From the NCBI GenBank assembly GCA_902826155.1, contig CADEDU010000007.1:1-23990 (forward strand): 23,990 nt of DNA. Direction: 5' to 3'. Under the pieces are notes generated by a model. That model was given only the letters and a program-made list of their open reading frames with translations. It ran no database searches and was not told where the DNA came from. This DNA is from an uncultured beta proteobacterium. Its GTDB lineage: Bacteria; Pseudomonadota; Gammaproteobacteria; Burkholderiales; SG8-39. This document shows positions 8,002-15,964 of the stretch, one piece after another. How positions within the stretch are numbered: position 1 is the first letter of the stretch; the number at the start of each line of letters is the position of its first letter. Both the position numbers and the translations under genes were made by a program.

Positions 8002-8866
8002 GTCTCACCGCCAGGATCCCATCGCCGCTCAGCCGCGCCTCGAACCCGGCACGGCGCAAGCGCTTCAACACCTCCTGCGGCACATCGCGACCGGAGGTGA
8101 GCTTGTTCGGCGTGCCGGTGTAGTGGAACAGCCGACCTTTTCGCCTGAGCACCCGCGCGAGTTGGTCGTAGAACGCTTGCGCGTACAGCGCCCCGGCGAT
8201 GCCGAAGCGCGGCGGATCATGCAGGATCGCATCGACCGAACCGCGCGGCAGCTCGAGGATGTGCTCGGTGATATCGCCGTGAGTCAGCGTCAATGCATCG
8301 CCTGGCATCGGTGACCACGGATTGAGACTGCGCAGCCAGATCACATCCGCGTTCAGTTCGTACGAAAGCACGCGACTCGCTCCGCCCTGCACGCACCAGG
8401 CAGCGAAGTAGCCCAGCCCGCCGCAGGTATCGAGAATCTCTTTGCCGTGCGGCTGGATCAGCGCGACCTTGCGTTCGGCATCAGCGTAAGGCGAAACGTG
8501 CGCAGTCGGCAGCATCTTGATACCGTCGATCTCGAACGTAGGCGGCCCCCACTGCGTCGGCACCAGCTTGATGAGCGATGTGCCGAATCGTGCGATCGGC
8601 TCGAACGCATCACCGGTCCAGTGGTAGATCGTGCGGTCCTTGCACGCTTCGACAAACGGAAAGCGCACGCCCTGCCAGCGCCACTCGTGCGGACTCAGTT
8701 CTACGCTCGTGATCGAGCGGTCGAGATCGAGCGAGCACTCGATCGATGCACGGCCGGCACGCACGGCCGCGACCAGAGCATCGTGCACATTGCGGGTCAA
8801 TAACGGGAACAGCGGCGGGGACGGCGGCGGGGTCAACAGCGGACTCGATCGTGGTGTGAACGTCAC
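7997..8866 (-). CDS. Class I SAM-dependent methyltransferase-like protein, archaeal-type (COG2521-like)
   Basis: The 289-residue reading has motif I of SAM-binding methyltransferases (DTCGGLGYFAAW, 146-157), an acidic end of the next strand (SYELN) and a DPPRFG motif (217-222). After that come AGALYAQAFYDQLARVL and GRLFHYTG-P, a pattern I associate with the predicted methyltransferase/spermidine-synthase-like family COG2521, described mainly from archaea. The substrate is unknown; the DPPRF motif resembles the DPPY/NPPY motif of enzymes that methylate nitrogen. The start is uncertain: GTG at 8866 gives a proline-rich, low-complexity N-terminus, and a GTG about 26 codons in is an alternative. 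It is divergent from the next flavoprotein and shares no clear pathway with it. Confidence 0.8.
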   Translation of the reverse strand: MTFTPRSSPLLTPPPSPPLFPLLTRNVHDALVAAVRAGRASIECSLDLDRSITSVELSPHEWRWQGVRFPFVEACKDRTIYHWTGDAFEPIARFGTSLIKLVPTQWGPPTFEIDGIKMLPTAHVSPYADAERKVALIQPHGKEILDTCGGLGYFAAWCVQGGASRVLSYELNADVIWLRSLNPWSPMPGDALTLTHGDITEHILELPRGSVDAILHDPPRFGIAGALYAQAFYDQLARVLRRKGRLFHYTGTPNKLTSGRDVPQEVLKRLRRAGFEARLSGDGILAVRQ

Positions 8867-8948
8867 TGTAGCGCCGGATGCATGCGGGCGGTGTCGTTGC
8901 CCGGCGAGGACTAAGGCGTGCAGAATGCGCCGTCGAGTTCACATCCGG

Positions 8949-10142
8949 ATGAGCGATATGGGCGCGCACACCGAAGTCGTCATCGTAGGCGGCGGCATCG
9001 CCGGGCTGTTCGCCGCCAATGCGCTGCTCGCGCACGGGCTACGTGTTGCAGTGTACGAGCAGGCACCCGCGCTCGGCGAAGTCGGTGCGGGCGTGTTCGT
9101 CACACCGAATGCCGTACGCAATCTGCAACGCGTGGGCCTGGGGAGCGCCGTGGAGAAGTTCGGTTCGCTGGTCGGTCCGGGCTCCAGCTACTTTCGTCAC
9201 GACGGCGCGCCGATCGCGCCGGTGCAGGTGACCGATGCGTCCGGCTGGAATGCCACGTACGGCATGCATCGCGCCGACTACGTCGAGCTGCTCGCCGCGA
9301 ATCTTCCCGCGGGCATTGTGCATACCGGCCACCGCGCGATCGGCTTCGAGCAGAACGCCGAACGTGCGCGCGTTCGGTTCGACAACGGCGCAATGGCCGA
9401 AGCCGATGTCGTGGTGGGTGCCGACGGCATCCATTCGGAGATGCGGCCCCATGTGTTTCCGCCGTCGACGCCGGTGTTCCACGGCACGATTTCCTACCGT
9501 GGCCTGGTCGCACGCGAACGCATCCCCGAGTGGCCGATGGATCGCTGGCAGATGTGGGCCGGGCCGTCGAAGCACTTCCTGGTGTTTCCGGTCCGCCACG
9601 GCACCATGGTCAACTACGTCGGGTTCGTGCCGACCGATGAGCAGATGAAGGAGTCGTGGACCGCTCCGGGCGATCCGGCGGCCTTGCGTCGCGAGTTCGA
9701 AGGTTGGGACCCGCGCATCGGCAACGTGCTCGCGCAGGTCGATCACACCTTCCGCTGGGCGCTCTACGATCGTGAGCCGTTGCCCACCTGGAGCAAGGGC
9801 CGATTGACGTTACTCGGCGACGCAGCGCATCCGATGCTGCCGCATCTCGGCCAAGGCGCCAACCAGGGCATTGAAGACGGCATGGCGCTCGCGACCATTC
9901 TGGCGCAGACCGATCGAGCGAATGTGCCGGCCGCACTCCTTGCCTACGAGCGCCTGCGTCGCGAGCGTGTAGCCGACGTGCAGCGCGGCGCGCGTCAGCA
10001 GGGTCTGCGTGTCGACTCCGCATCGGGCGACTTGAGCACGCGCGACGCCGAACTCGCGGCGCACGCCGAGTTCCGCAAACACCTCTACGCCTACGACGTG
10101 GTGCCGCATGCGCGCGCAGTGGCGAGCGCGCTGACGCCTTAG
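8949..10142 (+). CDS. FAD-dependent monooxygenase, salicylate/3-hydroxybenzoate hydroxylase-like
   Basis: The 397-residue protein is a short class A flavoprotein hydroxylase. It has a GGGIAG FAD site (14-19), the HRADY segment (107-111) typical of salicylate and 3-hydroxybenzoate 6-hydroxylases, the DG motif (ADGIHS, 158-163) and GDAAHPMLPHLGQGANQGIED (290-310). It should use NAD(P)H and oxygen to hydroxylate an aromatic ring, perhaps with decarboxylation. Two starts are possible: ATG 8949, which leaves a normal short N-terminus, and ATG 8925, which has AAGG at 8912-8915. The UbiH or kynurenine-hydroxylase branches are less likely because of the length and motif wording. It is convergent with the downstream Bug receptor. 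Confidence 0.92.
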   Translation: MSDMGAHTEVVIVGGGIAGLFAANALLAHGLRVAVYEQAPALGEVGAGVFVTPNAVRNLQRVGLGSAVEKFGSLVGPGSSYFRHDGAPIAPVQVTDASGWNATYGMHRADYVELLAANLPAGIVHTGHRAIGFEQNAERARVRFDNGAMAEADVVVGADGIHSEMRPHVFPPSTPVFHGTISYRGLVARERIPEWPMDRWQMWAGPSKHFLVFPVRHGTMVNYVGFVPTDEQMKESWTAPGDPAALRREFEGWDPRIGNVLAQVDHTFRWALYDREPLPTWSKGRLTLLGDAAHPMLPHLGQGANQGIEDGMALATILAQTDRANVPAALLAYERLRRERVADVQRGARQQGLRVDSASGDLSTRDAELAAHAEFRKHLYAYDVVPHARAVASALTP

Positions 10143-10170
10143 TTCGCGTATCGCACCGGCACGATGCGTC

Positions 10171-11169
10171 CTATCTGCGCAGGCCGGTACTTTTCGCCAT
10201 CGTCCTCACGCGATCAAGCTCATCGCGAATCTCGGCCGCTTGCTGATCGGGCGAGGCGTAGCCAAGAAGGATGCCCAGCGGGGCCAGCTTCGCGGCGATG
10301 GCCGGCGCCTTGACCGCCTGTTCGATCGTATCGACGAGCACCTTGCGCGCTTCCTCGGGAATGCCCGCCGGCGCGAGAAAGCCGAACCAGATGCCGAAGA
10401 GTTCTTCGCGATAGCCCAGCGCCTTCATCGTGGGAATCGCGCCCATCTCCGGAATCCGGTTCGAGCTGACCAGTGCACGGAAGGTTCCCGCCTTGATGTG
10501 CCCGCTCAAGGCGCCCAGCGCCAGCACCACGCCCTCGATGTGTTCACCGCGCAACGCAGTGATTGCCGGTGCGGCCCCGGCATGCGGCACCAGCGCCACG
10601 CCGGTCAGCGCGTTGATCAACTGCACGCATAGATCGCCGACCGAGCCCGCGCCCGGGTGACCGATGCGGACCTTGTCGGGGTTGTTCTTCGCGTAGTCGA
10701 TCAGCTCGGCGAAGGTCTTGTACGGCGCGTCGCTACGCACCACCAGCACGCTCGGCGTACGGGAGGCGATGCCAAGCGGCACGAGATCGCGCAGCGCGTC
10801 GTAGGTGGTTGCCTGCGGATCGAGCACGGCGCGGATCGTGAGCGGCGCGTTCGGCGCATACAGGATGGTGTGCCCGTCTTTCTTCGCCTGCACCACGCTT
10901 TGAGTGCCGATCGCGCTGCCACCCCCCGGTCGATTGATGGCGATCACCGCAGTGTTCAGTCGCCTGGCCATTTCCTCGCCCAGGGTACGCGCCGAGACAT
11001 CCGCGGCGTCACCCGGCGCGAGCGGCACGACCAGACTCACCGGCCCTGCGGGAAATGGCTGCGCTGCGGGAAATGGCTGCGCCGCGGGAAACGGCTGCGC
11101 CATGCCTGGAGTCGATACTGCAGCGAGCGTCAGCGAGAGTACGGCGCCACCGATCAACAGACTGTTCAT
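10171..11169 (-). CDS. Bug/TctC-family periplasmic solute-binding protein
   Basis: The 332-residue protein starts with a clear Sec signal peptide ending near residue 25 (PGMAQ) and continues with the Bug fold: PVSLVVPLAPG, the conserved NRPGGGSAIGTQSV loop and later KVRIGHPGAGS. Bug receptors bind carboxylated or amidated small molecules in the periplasm. Here no tctA/tctB membrane genes are nearby, as is usual for orphan Bug genes of Burkholderiales. Just after the signal peptide the six residues AQPFPA occur three times, encoded by an 18-bp tandem repeat. GAAGG lies 7 bases before the ATG. It is divergent from the MFS gene across only 39 bases. Confidence 0.93.
   Translation of the reverse strand: MNSLLIGGAVLSLTLAAVSTPGMAQPFPAAQPFPAAQPFPAGPVSLVVPLAPGDAADVSARTLGEEMARRLNTAVIAINRPGGGSAIGTQSVVQAKKDGHTILYAPNAPLTIRAVLDPQATTYDALRDLVPLGIASRTPSVLVVRSDAPYKTFAELIDYAKNNPDKVRIGHPGAGSVGDLCVQLINALTGVALVPHAGAAPAITALRGEHIEGVVLALGALSGHIKAGTFRALVSSNRIPEMGAIPTMKALGYREELFGIWFGFLAPAGIPEEARKVLVDTIEQAVKAPAIAAKLAPLGILLGYASPDQQAAEIRDELDRVRTMAKSTGLRR
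11047..11100. repeat. Three tandem copies of an 18-bp unit inside the Bug gene
   Basis: The unit TGCGGGAAATGGCTGCGC is present three times, the third copy differing at two positions. On the coding strand it keeps frame and encodes AQPFPA three times right after the predicted signal-peptide cleavage site. Homogeneous repeats of this kind usually arise by slipped replication and may vary in number between strains. Confidence 0.9.
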
Positions 11170-11208
11170 GCGCAAGCCTTCCGTAAGGATTGGTCCGTTT
11201 CGTGATTC

Positions 11209-12468
11209 ATGCGAGCATCCGGCCCCATGTCCGCATCGACGCAACACGCCGCGCGCACACCATTCGCCGCGCTGCGCAACCCGCACTACCGCCGGTTCTT
11301 CTTCTTCACCGCCCTGGCGATGATGGCCGACAACATCGAGCACGTCATCAGCTACTGGGTGATCTTTCAGAAGTTCCAGTCGCCCGTGCTCGGCGGCGTT
11401 GCCGTGATCACGCATTGGGTGCCGTTCCTCTTGTTCGCGGTGATATCGGGCGCCGCCGCCGATCGCTTCGGTCCGCGTCGCATGATCCAGCTTGCGCAGG
11501 CGCTGTTTCTCGCGGTGTCGCTGGCGTGGGGCGTCCTGTTCATCACCGATACGCTGCAGGTGTGGCATGCAGTGGTACTGCTCACGCTTCACGGTATTGC
11601 CGGCGTGCTATGGAATCCGGCGATGCAGATTCTGCTCTACGACCTCGTCGGCCGTGACCATCTACAAAGCGCGATCCGGCTCAACGCCACGGCGTTGACG
11701 CTCGGCATCCTGCTGGGTCCGGCGGTGGGCGGCACCTTGATGAGCCTGCTCGGACCGGAGCGCGCGATCATGCTGAACGCGCTGTTCTATCTGCCGCTCA
11801 TCCTGTGGCTGTTTCGCGCACCTGGCCGTCGCGCCGACACGCCAGCGCCGCAGCGCAGCCGAGGGTTCGCCGACATCGCGCTGGCGCTGCGCGACGCGCT
11901 CGGCAACCGCGTCATCCTCACCATGACGTTGCTGGCCGGCGCGACATCGTTCTTCGTCGGCAACGCCTATCAGGCGCAGATGCCGGAATTCGCGCACGAT
12001 CTGGACGCCGAACACACCGAACTGTCGTACAACATGCTGCTCACCGCTGCCGCGCTGGGCGCACTGGTGGGCGGAGTGGTGCTCGAAGCACGCAGCCTGA
12101 TGCAGGCGCGCATGAAGACGGCGATCGTGCTCGCGATCGTGTGGTGCGTGGTACTCACCGCGTTTGCGGTGACGACGAGCTATCCGCTCGCCCTGGTGCT
12201 CTTGTTCGCCGTCGGCTTTCTCAACCTCACTTTCAGCGCCATGGCGCAAACGCTGGTGCAGTTGAACACGCCCACCGAAGTGCGCGGCCGCGTGATCGGC
12301 CTGTTCAACATGGCGTTCCTCGGATTGCGCGCGTTCAGCGGGATCACGGTCGGCTTCGTCGGCAGCCTGATCGGCATCCACTGGTCGCTCGCCCTCGCCT
12401 GCCTGGTGTTGCTCGCGGCGATGCTCGCGTTGCTGGCGTTTGCGATGCGCGGGATGCGGGTGGCCTGA
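11209..12468 (+). CDS. MFS transporter, EntS/MFS_3-type exporter family
   Basis: The 419-residue product has about twelve hydrophobic segments. It starts with FAALRNPHYRRFFFF, the opening common to enterobactin-exporter-like (MFS_3) proteins, and has the loop SGAAADRFGPRRM between segments 2 and 3, matching the GxxADRxGRR signature of the major facilitator superfamily. A repeat of the family pattern follows in the second half (NTPTEVRGRVIGLFNMAFLG). It probably exports a small molecule by proton exchange, but no substrate is indicated. An alternative ATG at 11227 would remove six residues; neither start has a strong ribosome site. It is divergent from the Bug gene and separate from the ABC operon that follows. 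Confidence 0.9.
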   Translation: MRASGPMSASTQHAARTPFAALRNPHYRRFFFFTALAMMADNIEHVISYWVIFQKFQSPVLGGVAVITHWVPFLLFAVISGAAADRFGPRRMIQLAQALFLAVSLAWGVLFITDTLQVWHAVVLLTLHGIAGVLWNPAMQILLYDLVGRDHLQSAIRLNATALTLGILLGPAVGGTLMSLLGPERAIMLNALFYLPLILWLFRAPGRRADTPAPQRSRGFADIALALRDALGNRVILTMTLLAGATSFFVGNAYQAQMPEFAHDLDAEHTELSYNMLLTAAALGALVGGVVLEARSLMQARMKTAIVLAIVWCVVLTAFAVTTSYPLALVLLFAVGFLNLTFSAMAQTLVQLNTPTEVRGRVIGLFNMAFLGLRAFSGITVGFVGSLIGIHWSLALACLVLLAAMLALLAFAMRGMRVA

Positions 12469-12497
12469 GGCCCGCGGGCAGACGCCGCCACCCCGGG

Positions 12498-12518
12498 CGA
12501 TCGGCTTGCCGCCGATCG
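12498..12518 (+). terminator. Hairpin after the MFS gene, possible weak terminator
   Basis: CGATCGGC and GCCGATCG form a perfect 8-bp stem around the 5-base loop TTGCC, 30 bases after the MFS stop and about 100 before the ABC receptor gene. No T run follows, so intrinsic termination is doubtful; it could equally be an operator for the ABC operon. Confidence 0.35.
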
Positions 12519-12619
12519 GTAGGCAGCGCAAAATCGATCGCAAGGCGGCGGGATTGCGCACATGCCAAGCGCGACACGCCGCCATCCCACGATTCCCGCT
12601 ACCCAAGGAGGACGCCGCC

Positions 12620-13942
12620 ATGCCCGCCCACTTCGATCGCCGCCGCTTCCTGCAAGCCGGCGCTGCCGCCAGCGCGCCGCTGTGGCTGCCGCAAGGCGCG
12701 ATGGCGCAAGCCAAGAGCACGCTCAACTTTCACGCTTGGTCGGCCGCGGTCGATCAGGTGAAGAGCCATGTGAGCGCGTTCGAGGCCAAGACCGGTATCA
12801 AAGTCGCGTACTCCAACTCGCCGTGGGCGCAGTATCGCGAAGGCATGATCACCAAGCTGGTGGGCAAGGCACCGATCGACGTGATGTGGGTGTCCGATAC
12901 CTGGCTACCCGAATGGGCCGACGCCGGCTGGCTCGCGCCGATCGACAAGTACACGCAGCTCACGCAATACAACAACGCCAAGGAGATCGACGAATTCTGC
13001 ATCCGCTCGGTCACCTACAAGGGCAAGCAGTGGGGCCTCACCTACTACTCCGACTACATGGGCTTCATCTACGACGAGGAGAAGCTGAAGAAGGCCGGCT
13101 ACTCCACGCCCCCCAAGACCTGGGACGAGGTGTTGGAGCAATCGCTCAAGATGAAGCAGCAGGGGATCGCGGAATTCCCGTTGATGATGTGCCTGGCGCA
13201 GGAATCGTGGCAGATCGAGTACCTCACGGCACTCGTGTACTCGTTCGGCGGCAAGTTCGTGAACGACAACGGCACCGCGGCGATGGGCGATCCGAAAGGC
13301 GGCGCGCTGCGCGCGATGCAATGGCTGGTCGACGCGGTGAACAAGCACAAGATCGTCTCGCCAGGCTGCGTGGAGCTGGGGGAATTGAACGGACTGAAAG
13401 CGTTCACGACCGGCAATCACGTGTTCGCACTGATGCCCAATTACCGCATGCGCACGATCAATGATCCGAAGCAGTCGCAGGTCGCAGGCAAGATCAAGCC
13501 GGCCCTGATGCCGGTCGGCGGACCGAACGGCTCGAGCGCGACCGTCGGCTGGATGCGCTTCTACGGCATGACGCCGCAGGCAGCAGCGAACAAAGAGCGG
13601 CTCGATGCGTCGGTCAAGTTCATGGAGTGGTTCGGCGGCAAGGCAGAGGGCGAGTACAAGTTCCAGAAGCTGGTGTTCCTCGACATCGGCGCCGGCTTCG
13701 GCATCAAGTCGCTGTACGACGATGCCGCGGTGAAGGCCGCGTATCAGAAGTTTCATGACCCGGCGGTAGTCCAGCGCCAGAACGCGCTCGCGAAGAAGAA
13801 AGACATCATCGCGCCGTGGTTCGGCGAATGGAATGAGATCCATGCACCCGGCTGGCAGGCGGCCGTACTGAACAAGGCGGCGCCGCAGTCGGTGCTGCAG
13901 CGATCCGCAGAGGTGTGGAACAAGTTGCAGCGCAGGGCATAG
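12620..13942 (+). CDS. ABC transporter extracellular solute-binding protein, family 1 (CUT1 type)
   Basis: The 440-residue protein has a twin-arginine-type leader (DRRRFLQAG, then an alanine-rich stretch ending AMAQA near residue 32), so it is probably exported folded by Tat. The mature part reads as a family-1 solute-binding protein: STLNFHAWS, a first lobe with VMWVSDTWLPEW, and GLTYYSDYMGFIYDEEKLKKAG, the usual hinge region. CUT1 receptors carry sugars, glycerol phosphate or polyamines, though some bind other solutes. AAGGAGG (12605-12611) lies 8 bases before the ATG and fixes the start. It is followed after 25 bases by the first permease; the second permease and ATPase lie 6 kb away beyond an inverted gene block. 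Confidence 0.93.
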   Translation: MPAHFDRRRFLQAGAAASAPLWLPQGAMAQAKSTLNFHAWSAAVDQVKSHVSAFEAKTGIKVAYSNSPWAQYREGMITKLVGKAPIDVMWVSDTWLPEWADAGWLAPIDKYTQLTQYNNAKEIDEFCIRSVTYKGKQWGLTYYSDYMGFIYDEEKLKKAGYSTPPKTWDEVLEQSLKMKQQGIAEFPLMMCLAQESWQIEYLTALVYSFGGKFVNDNGTAAMGDPKGGALRAMQWLVDAVNKHKIVSPGCVELGELNGLKAFTTGNHVFALMPNYRMRTINDPKQSQVAGKIKPALMPVGGPNGSSATVGWMRFYGMTPQAAANKERLDASVKFMEWFGGKAEGEYKFQKLVFLDIGAGFGIKSLYDDAAVKAAYQKFHDPAVVQRQNALAKKKDIIAPWFGEWNEIHAPGWQAAVLNKAAPQSVLQRSAEVWNKLQRRA

Positions 13943-13967
13943 TGAGCTAGCAGCTTGAACCGGCCGA

Positions 13968-14873
13968 ATGGCCACTCTTGCACATCCTGCGACGCGCCTG
14001 TGGCTCGGCTACGACCAGCGTAACGCCTGGCTGTTTCTCGCGCCGCTGATTGCGGTGCTGCTGGCGGTCGCGGTCTTCCCGATCGTCTATTCGCTCTGGA
14101 TCAGCCTCTACGATCTCAAGCTCACGCGACCGCATCGCGTGCCGTTCGTGGGGCTGGAGAACTATCTGGAGGTTCTCCAGGATTCACTGTTCTGGGAGTC
14201 GGTCGGCCGTACCGTCTACTTCAGCATCCTCTCGGTGGCCGCGATCATGGCGATCGCGCTCGGCATCGCCGTTCTGCTCAATGAGGAGTTTCGCGGCCGG
14301 CGTGCGCTGTCGGCCATCCTGCTGATCCCCTGGGCGATCCCGTCGGTGGCCAACGGCCTGATGTGGAAGTGGATCTACGACTCGGGCTACGGCGCACTGA
14401 ACGGGCTGTTGCTGCAACTCGATTTCATCGACAAATACATGATCTGGCTCGGCGACGAGCGCAAGACCATTCCCCTCATCGCCAACGCGTTCGTGTGGAA
14501 GGAGGTGCCGCTCGCGGTGATCCTGCTGCTGGTGACGATGAAATCGATCCCGGAGGATCTCTACAAGGCGGCAAAGGTCGACGGCGCAGGCGTGATGCAG
14601 CGCTTCTGGCACATCACGCTGCCTGCGCTCAAACCCGGATTCATGCTGGTGCTGGTGTACGAGACGATGATGGCGGTGCGCCACTTCGATCTGTTCTTCC
14701 TGCTCACCGAGGGCGGACCGGCGAACGCCTCGCACGTGCTTGCCTGGCAGGTGTACGTCGAGACCTTCCGCAAGCTCTCGTTCGGCACCGGCGCGGCGCT
14801 CGCCTACATCCTCGCCATCGCCACGTTCGTGCTGGCGTTCTTCATCATCCGCTGGCTCGGTCGCAAGCTCTAG
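13968..14873 (+). CDS. ABC transporter permease, MalF/UgpA-like
   Basis: The 301-residue inner-membrane protein has six hydrophobic segments, begins with AWLFLAPLIAVLLAVAVFPIVYSLWISLYD, and carries the EAA loop that contacts the ATPase (EDLYKAAKVDGAG, from residue 196). These are typical of the first permease of CUT1 importers. It follows the receptor gene by 25 bases. No partner permease or ATPase follows directly; a minus-strand block intervenes before the MalG-like gene at 20005, which supplies the missing half of the channel. Confidence 0.94.
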   Translation: MATLAHPATRLWLGYDQRNAWLFLAPLIAVLLAVAVFPIVYSLWISLYDLKLTRPHRVPFVGLENYLEVLQDSLFWESVGRTVYFSILSVAAIMAIALGIAVLLNEEFRGRRALSAILLIPWAIPSVANGLMWKWIYDSGYGALNGLLLQLDFIDKYMIWLGDERKTIPLIANAFVWKEVPLAVILLLVTMKSIPEDLYKAAKVDGAGVMQRFWHITLPALKPGFMLVLVYETMMAVRHFDLFFLLTEGGPANASHVLAWQVYVETFRKLSFGTGAALAYILAIATFVLAFFIIRWLGRKL

Positions 14874-14889
14874 CGCTCATTGAAGCGCT
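14872..14889. terminator. Short hairpin between convergent genes
   Basis: Two copies of AGCGCT around a 6-base loop can form a 6-bp stem that starts inside the permease stop codon; CGTTTAA follows. It lies in the 45-base gap between the permease and the convergent Bug gene and could end transcripts weakly from the left. AGCGCT is itself palindromic, which weakens the case. Confidence 0.25.
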
Positions 14890-14918
14890 CGTTTAAGCGA
14901 TCCGCGACGCCGGCGCCA

Positions 14919-15896
14919 TCACTCGCCCATGATCCCGGCCGCGCGCAATACCTTGCGCATGCGTGGCGTCTCGGTCGCGATGATTTGCTTGAGTTCTTCG
15001 GGCGTACCGGCCACGAGTTGCACGCCGAGCGTGTCGAGCCGGCTGCGTACGTCCGCCTCGTGCATCGCCGCGCGCATGTCGGCATTCACGCGCGCGATGA
15101 CCGGTGCGGGCGTTCCGGCGGGCGCGTAGAGACCGAACCACGCATTGGCATCGAATCCGGGTAGCCCCTGCTCGGCGACGGTCGGCACATCCGACAGTGC
15201 TGGGAACCTCGCAGTAGATGAGACGGCCAGCGCGCGCAGTGTGCCTTCGCGCACCTTCGGCACCGCGTTCACGCTGTTCTGCAGCGACATGGTGACGCGG
15301 CTGCTTTGCAGGTCCGACGACAGCGCGCCCACGTCGTTATACGCGACCGCCGTGAGCGACACGCCGGCCATCTGGGCCAGCATCTCGCCGCCAAGGTGCT
15401 GCGACGTTCCCTGGCCGGAATGCGCGAACGTGATGCTCTTCGGCTGCGCCCGCGCCGCCACGATCAGATCAGCGAGAGTGCGGAACGGTGTCTGGCTCGA
15501 CACCACCAGCACGTTCGTGGTGCGTCCGACGAGCATGATGGGCGCGAGATCCCGCTCCGGGTCATACGGTAGCCGCGGGCTCATACTCACGCGCACCACG
15601 ATCGCGGCATCCCCCGGCAGCACCAACGTGTAGCCGTCGGGCGCCGCGCGCACCACGCGCTCGACGCCGATGGTCCCCGCGGACCCGGGTGCGTTCTGAA
15701 CGAGCACCGACTTGCCCAGGCGTGTGCTGAGATGCGGGGCGGCAAGGCGCGCCATTACGTCGGGTGCCGAGCCCGGACCGAACGGGACGACGATGGTCAC
15801 CGGCCGCTCAGGCCAGGTGGCTTGCGCGACGGCGTGGCCGGCGTGGATCGCCGCCGCGAGCACTCCGACGGCGGCAAGAAGGGATCGACGATTCAT
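14919..15896 (-). CDS. Bug/TctC-family periplasmic solute-binding protein
   Basis: The 325-residue protein has a Sec signal peptide (RRSLLAAVGVLAAA..., cleavage near AVAQA, residue 25) and the Bug core: WPERPVTIVVPFGPGSAPDV, NAPGSAGTIGVERVVRAAPDGYTL and later ITFAHSGQGTSQHLGGEMLA. It is a periplasmic receptor without membrane partners here and differs clearly in sequence from the other Bug protein at 10171-11169. The ATG at 15896 has AGGAG about 6 bases upstream. It lies 68 bases after the haloperoxidase-like gene on the same strand and may be its last co-transcribed gene. It is convergent with the ABC permease. Confidence 0.94.
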   Translation of the reverse strand: MNRRSLLAAVGVLAAAIHAGHAVAQATWPERPVTIVVPFGPGSAPDVMARLAAPHLSTRLGKSVLVQNAPGSAGTIGVERVVRAAPDGYTLVLPGDAAIVVRVSMSPRLPYDPERDLAPIMLVGRTTNVLVVSSQTPFRTLADLIVAARAQPKSITFAHSGQGTSQHLGGEMLAQMAGVSLTAVAYNDVGALSSDLQSSRVTMSLQNSVNAVPKVREGTLRALAVSSTARFPALSDVPTVAEQGLPGFDANAWFGLYAPAGTPAPVIARVNADMRAAMHEADVRSRLDTLGVQLVAGTPEELKQIIATETPRMRKVLRAAGIMGE

Positions 15897-15964
15897 TGGA
15901 TTCTCCTGTTCCTCTCTGTGATTGAGGATGGCGACTGGCGCCAACCTGCTTGCGTCGCGGATCT

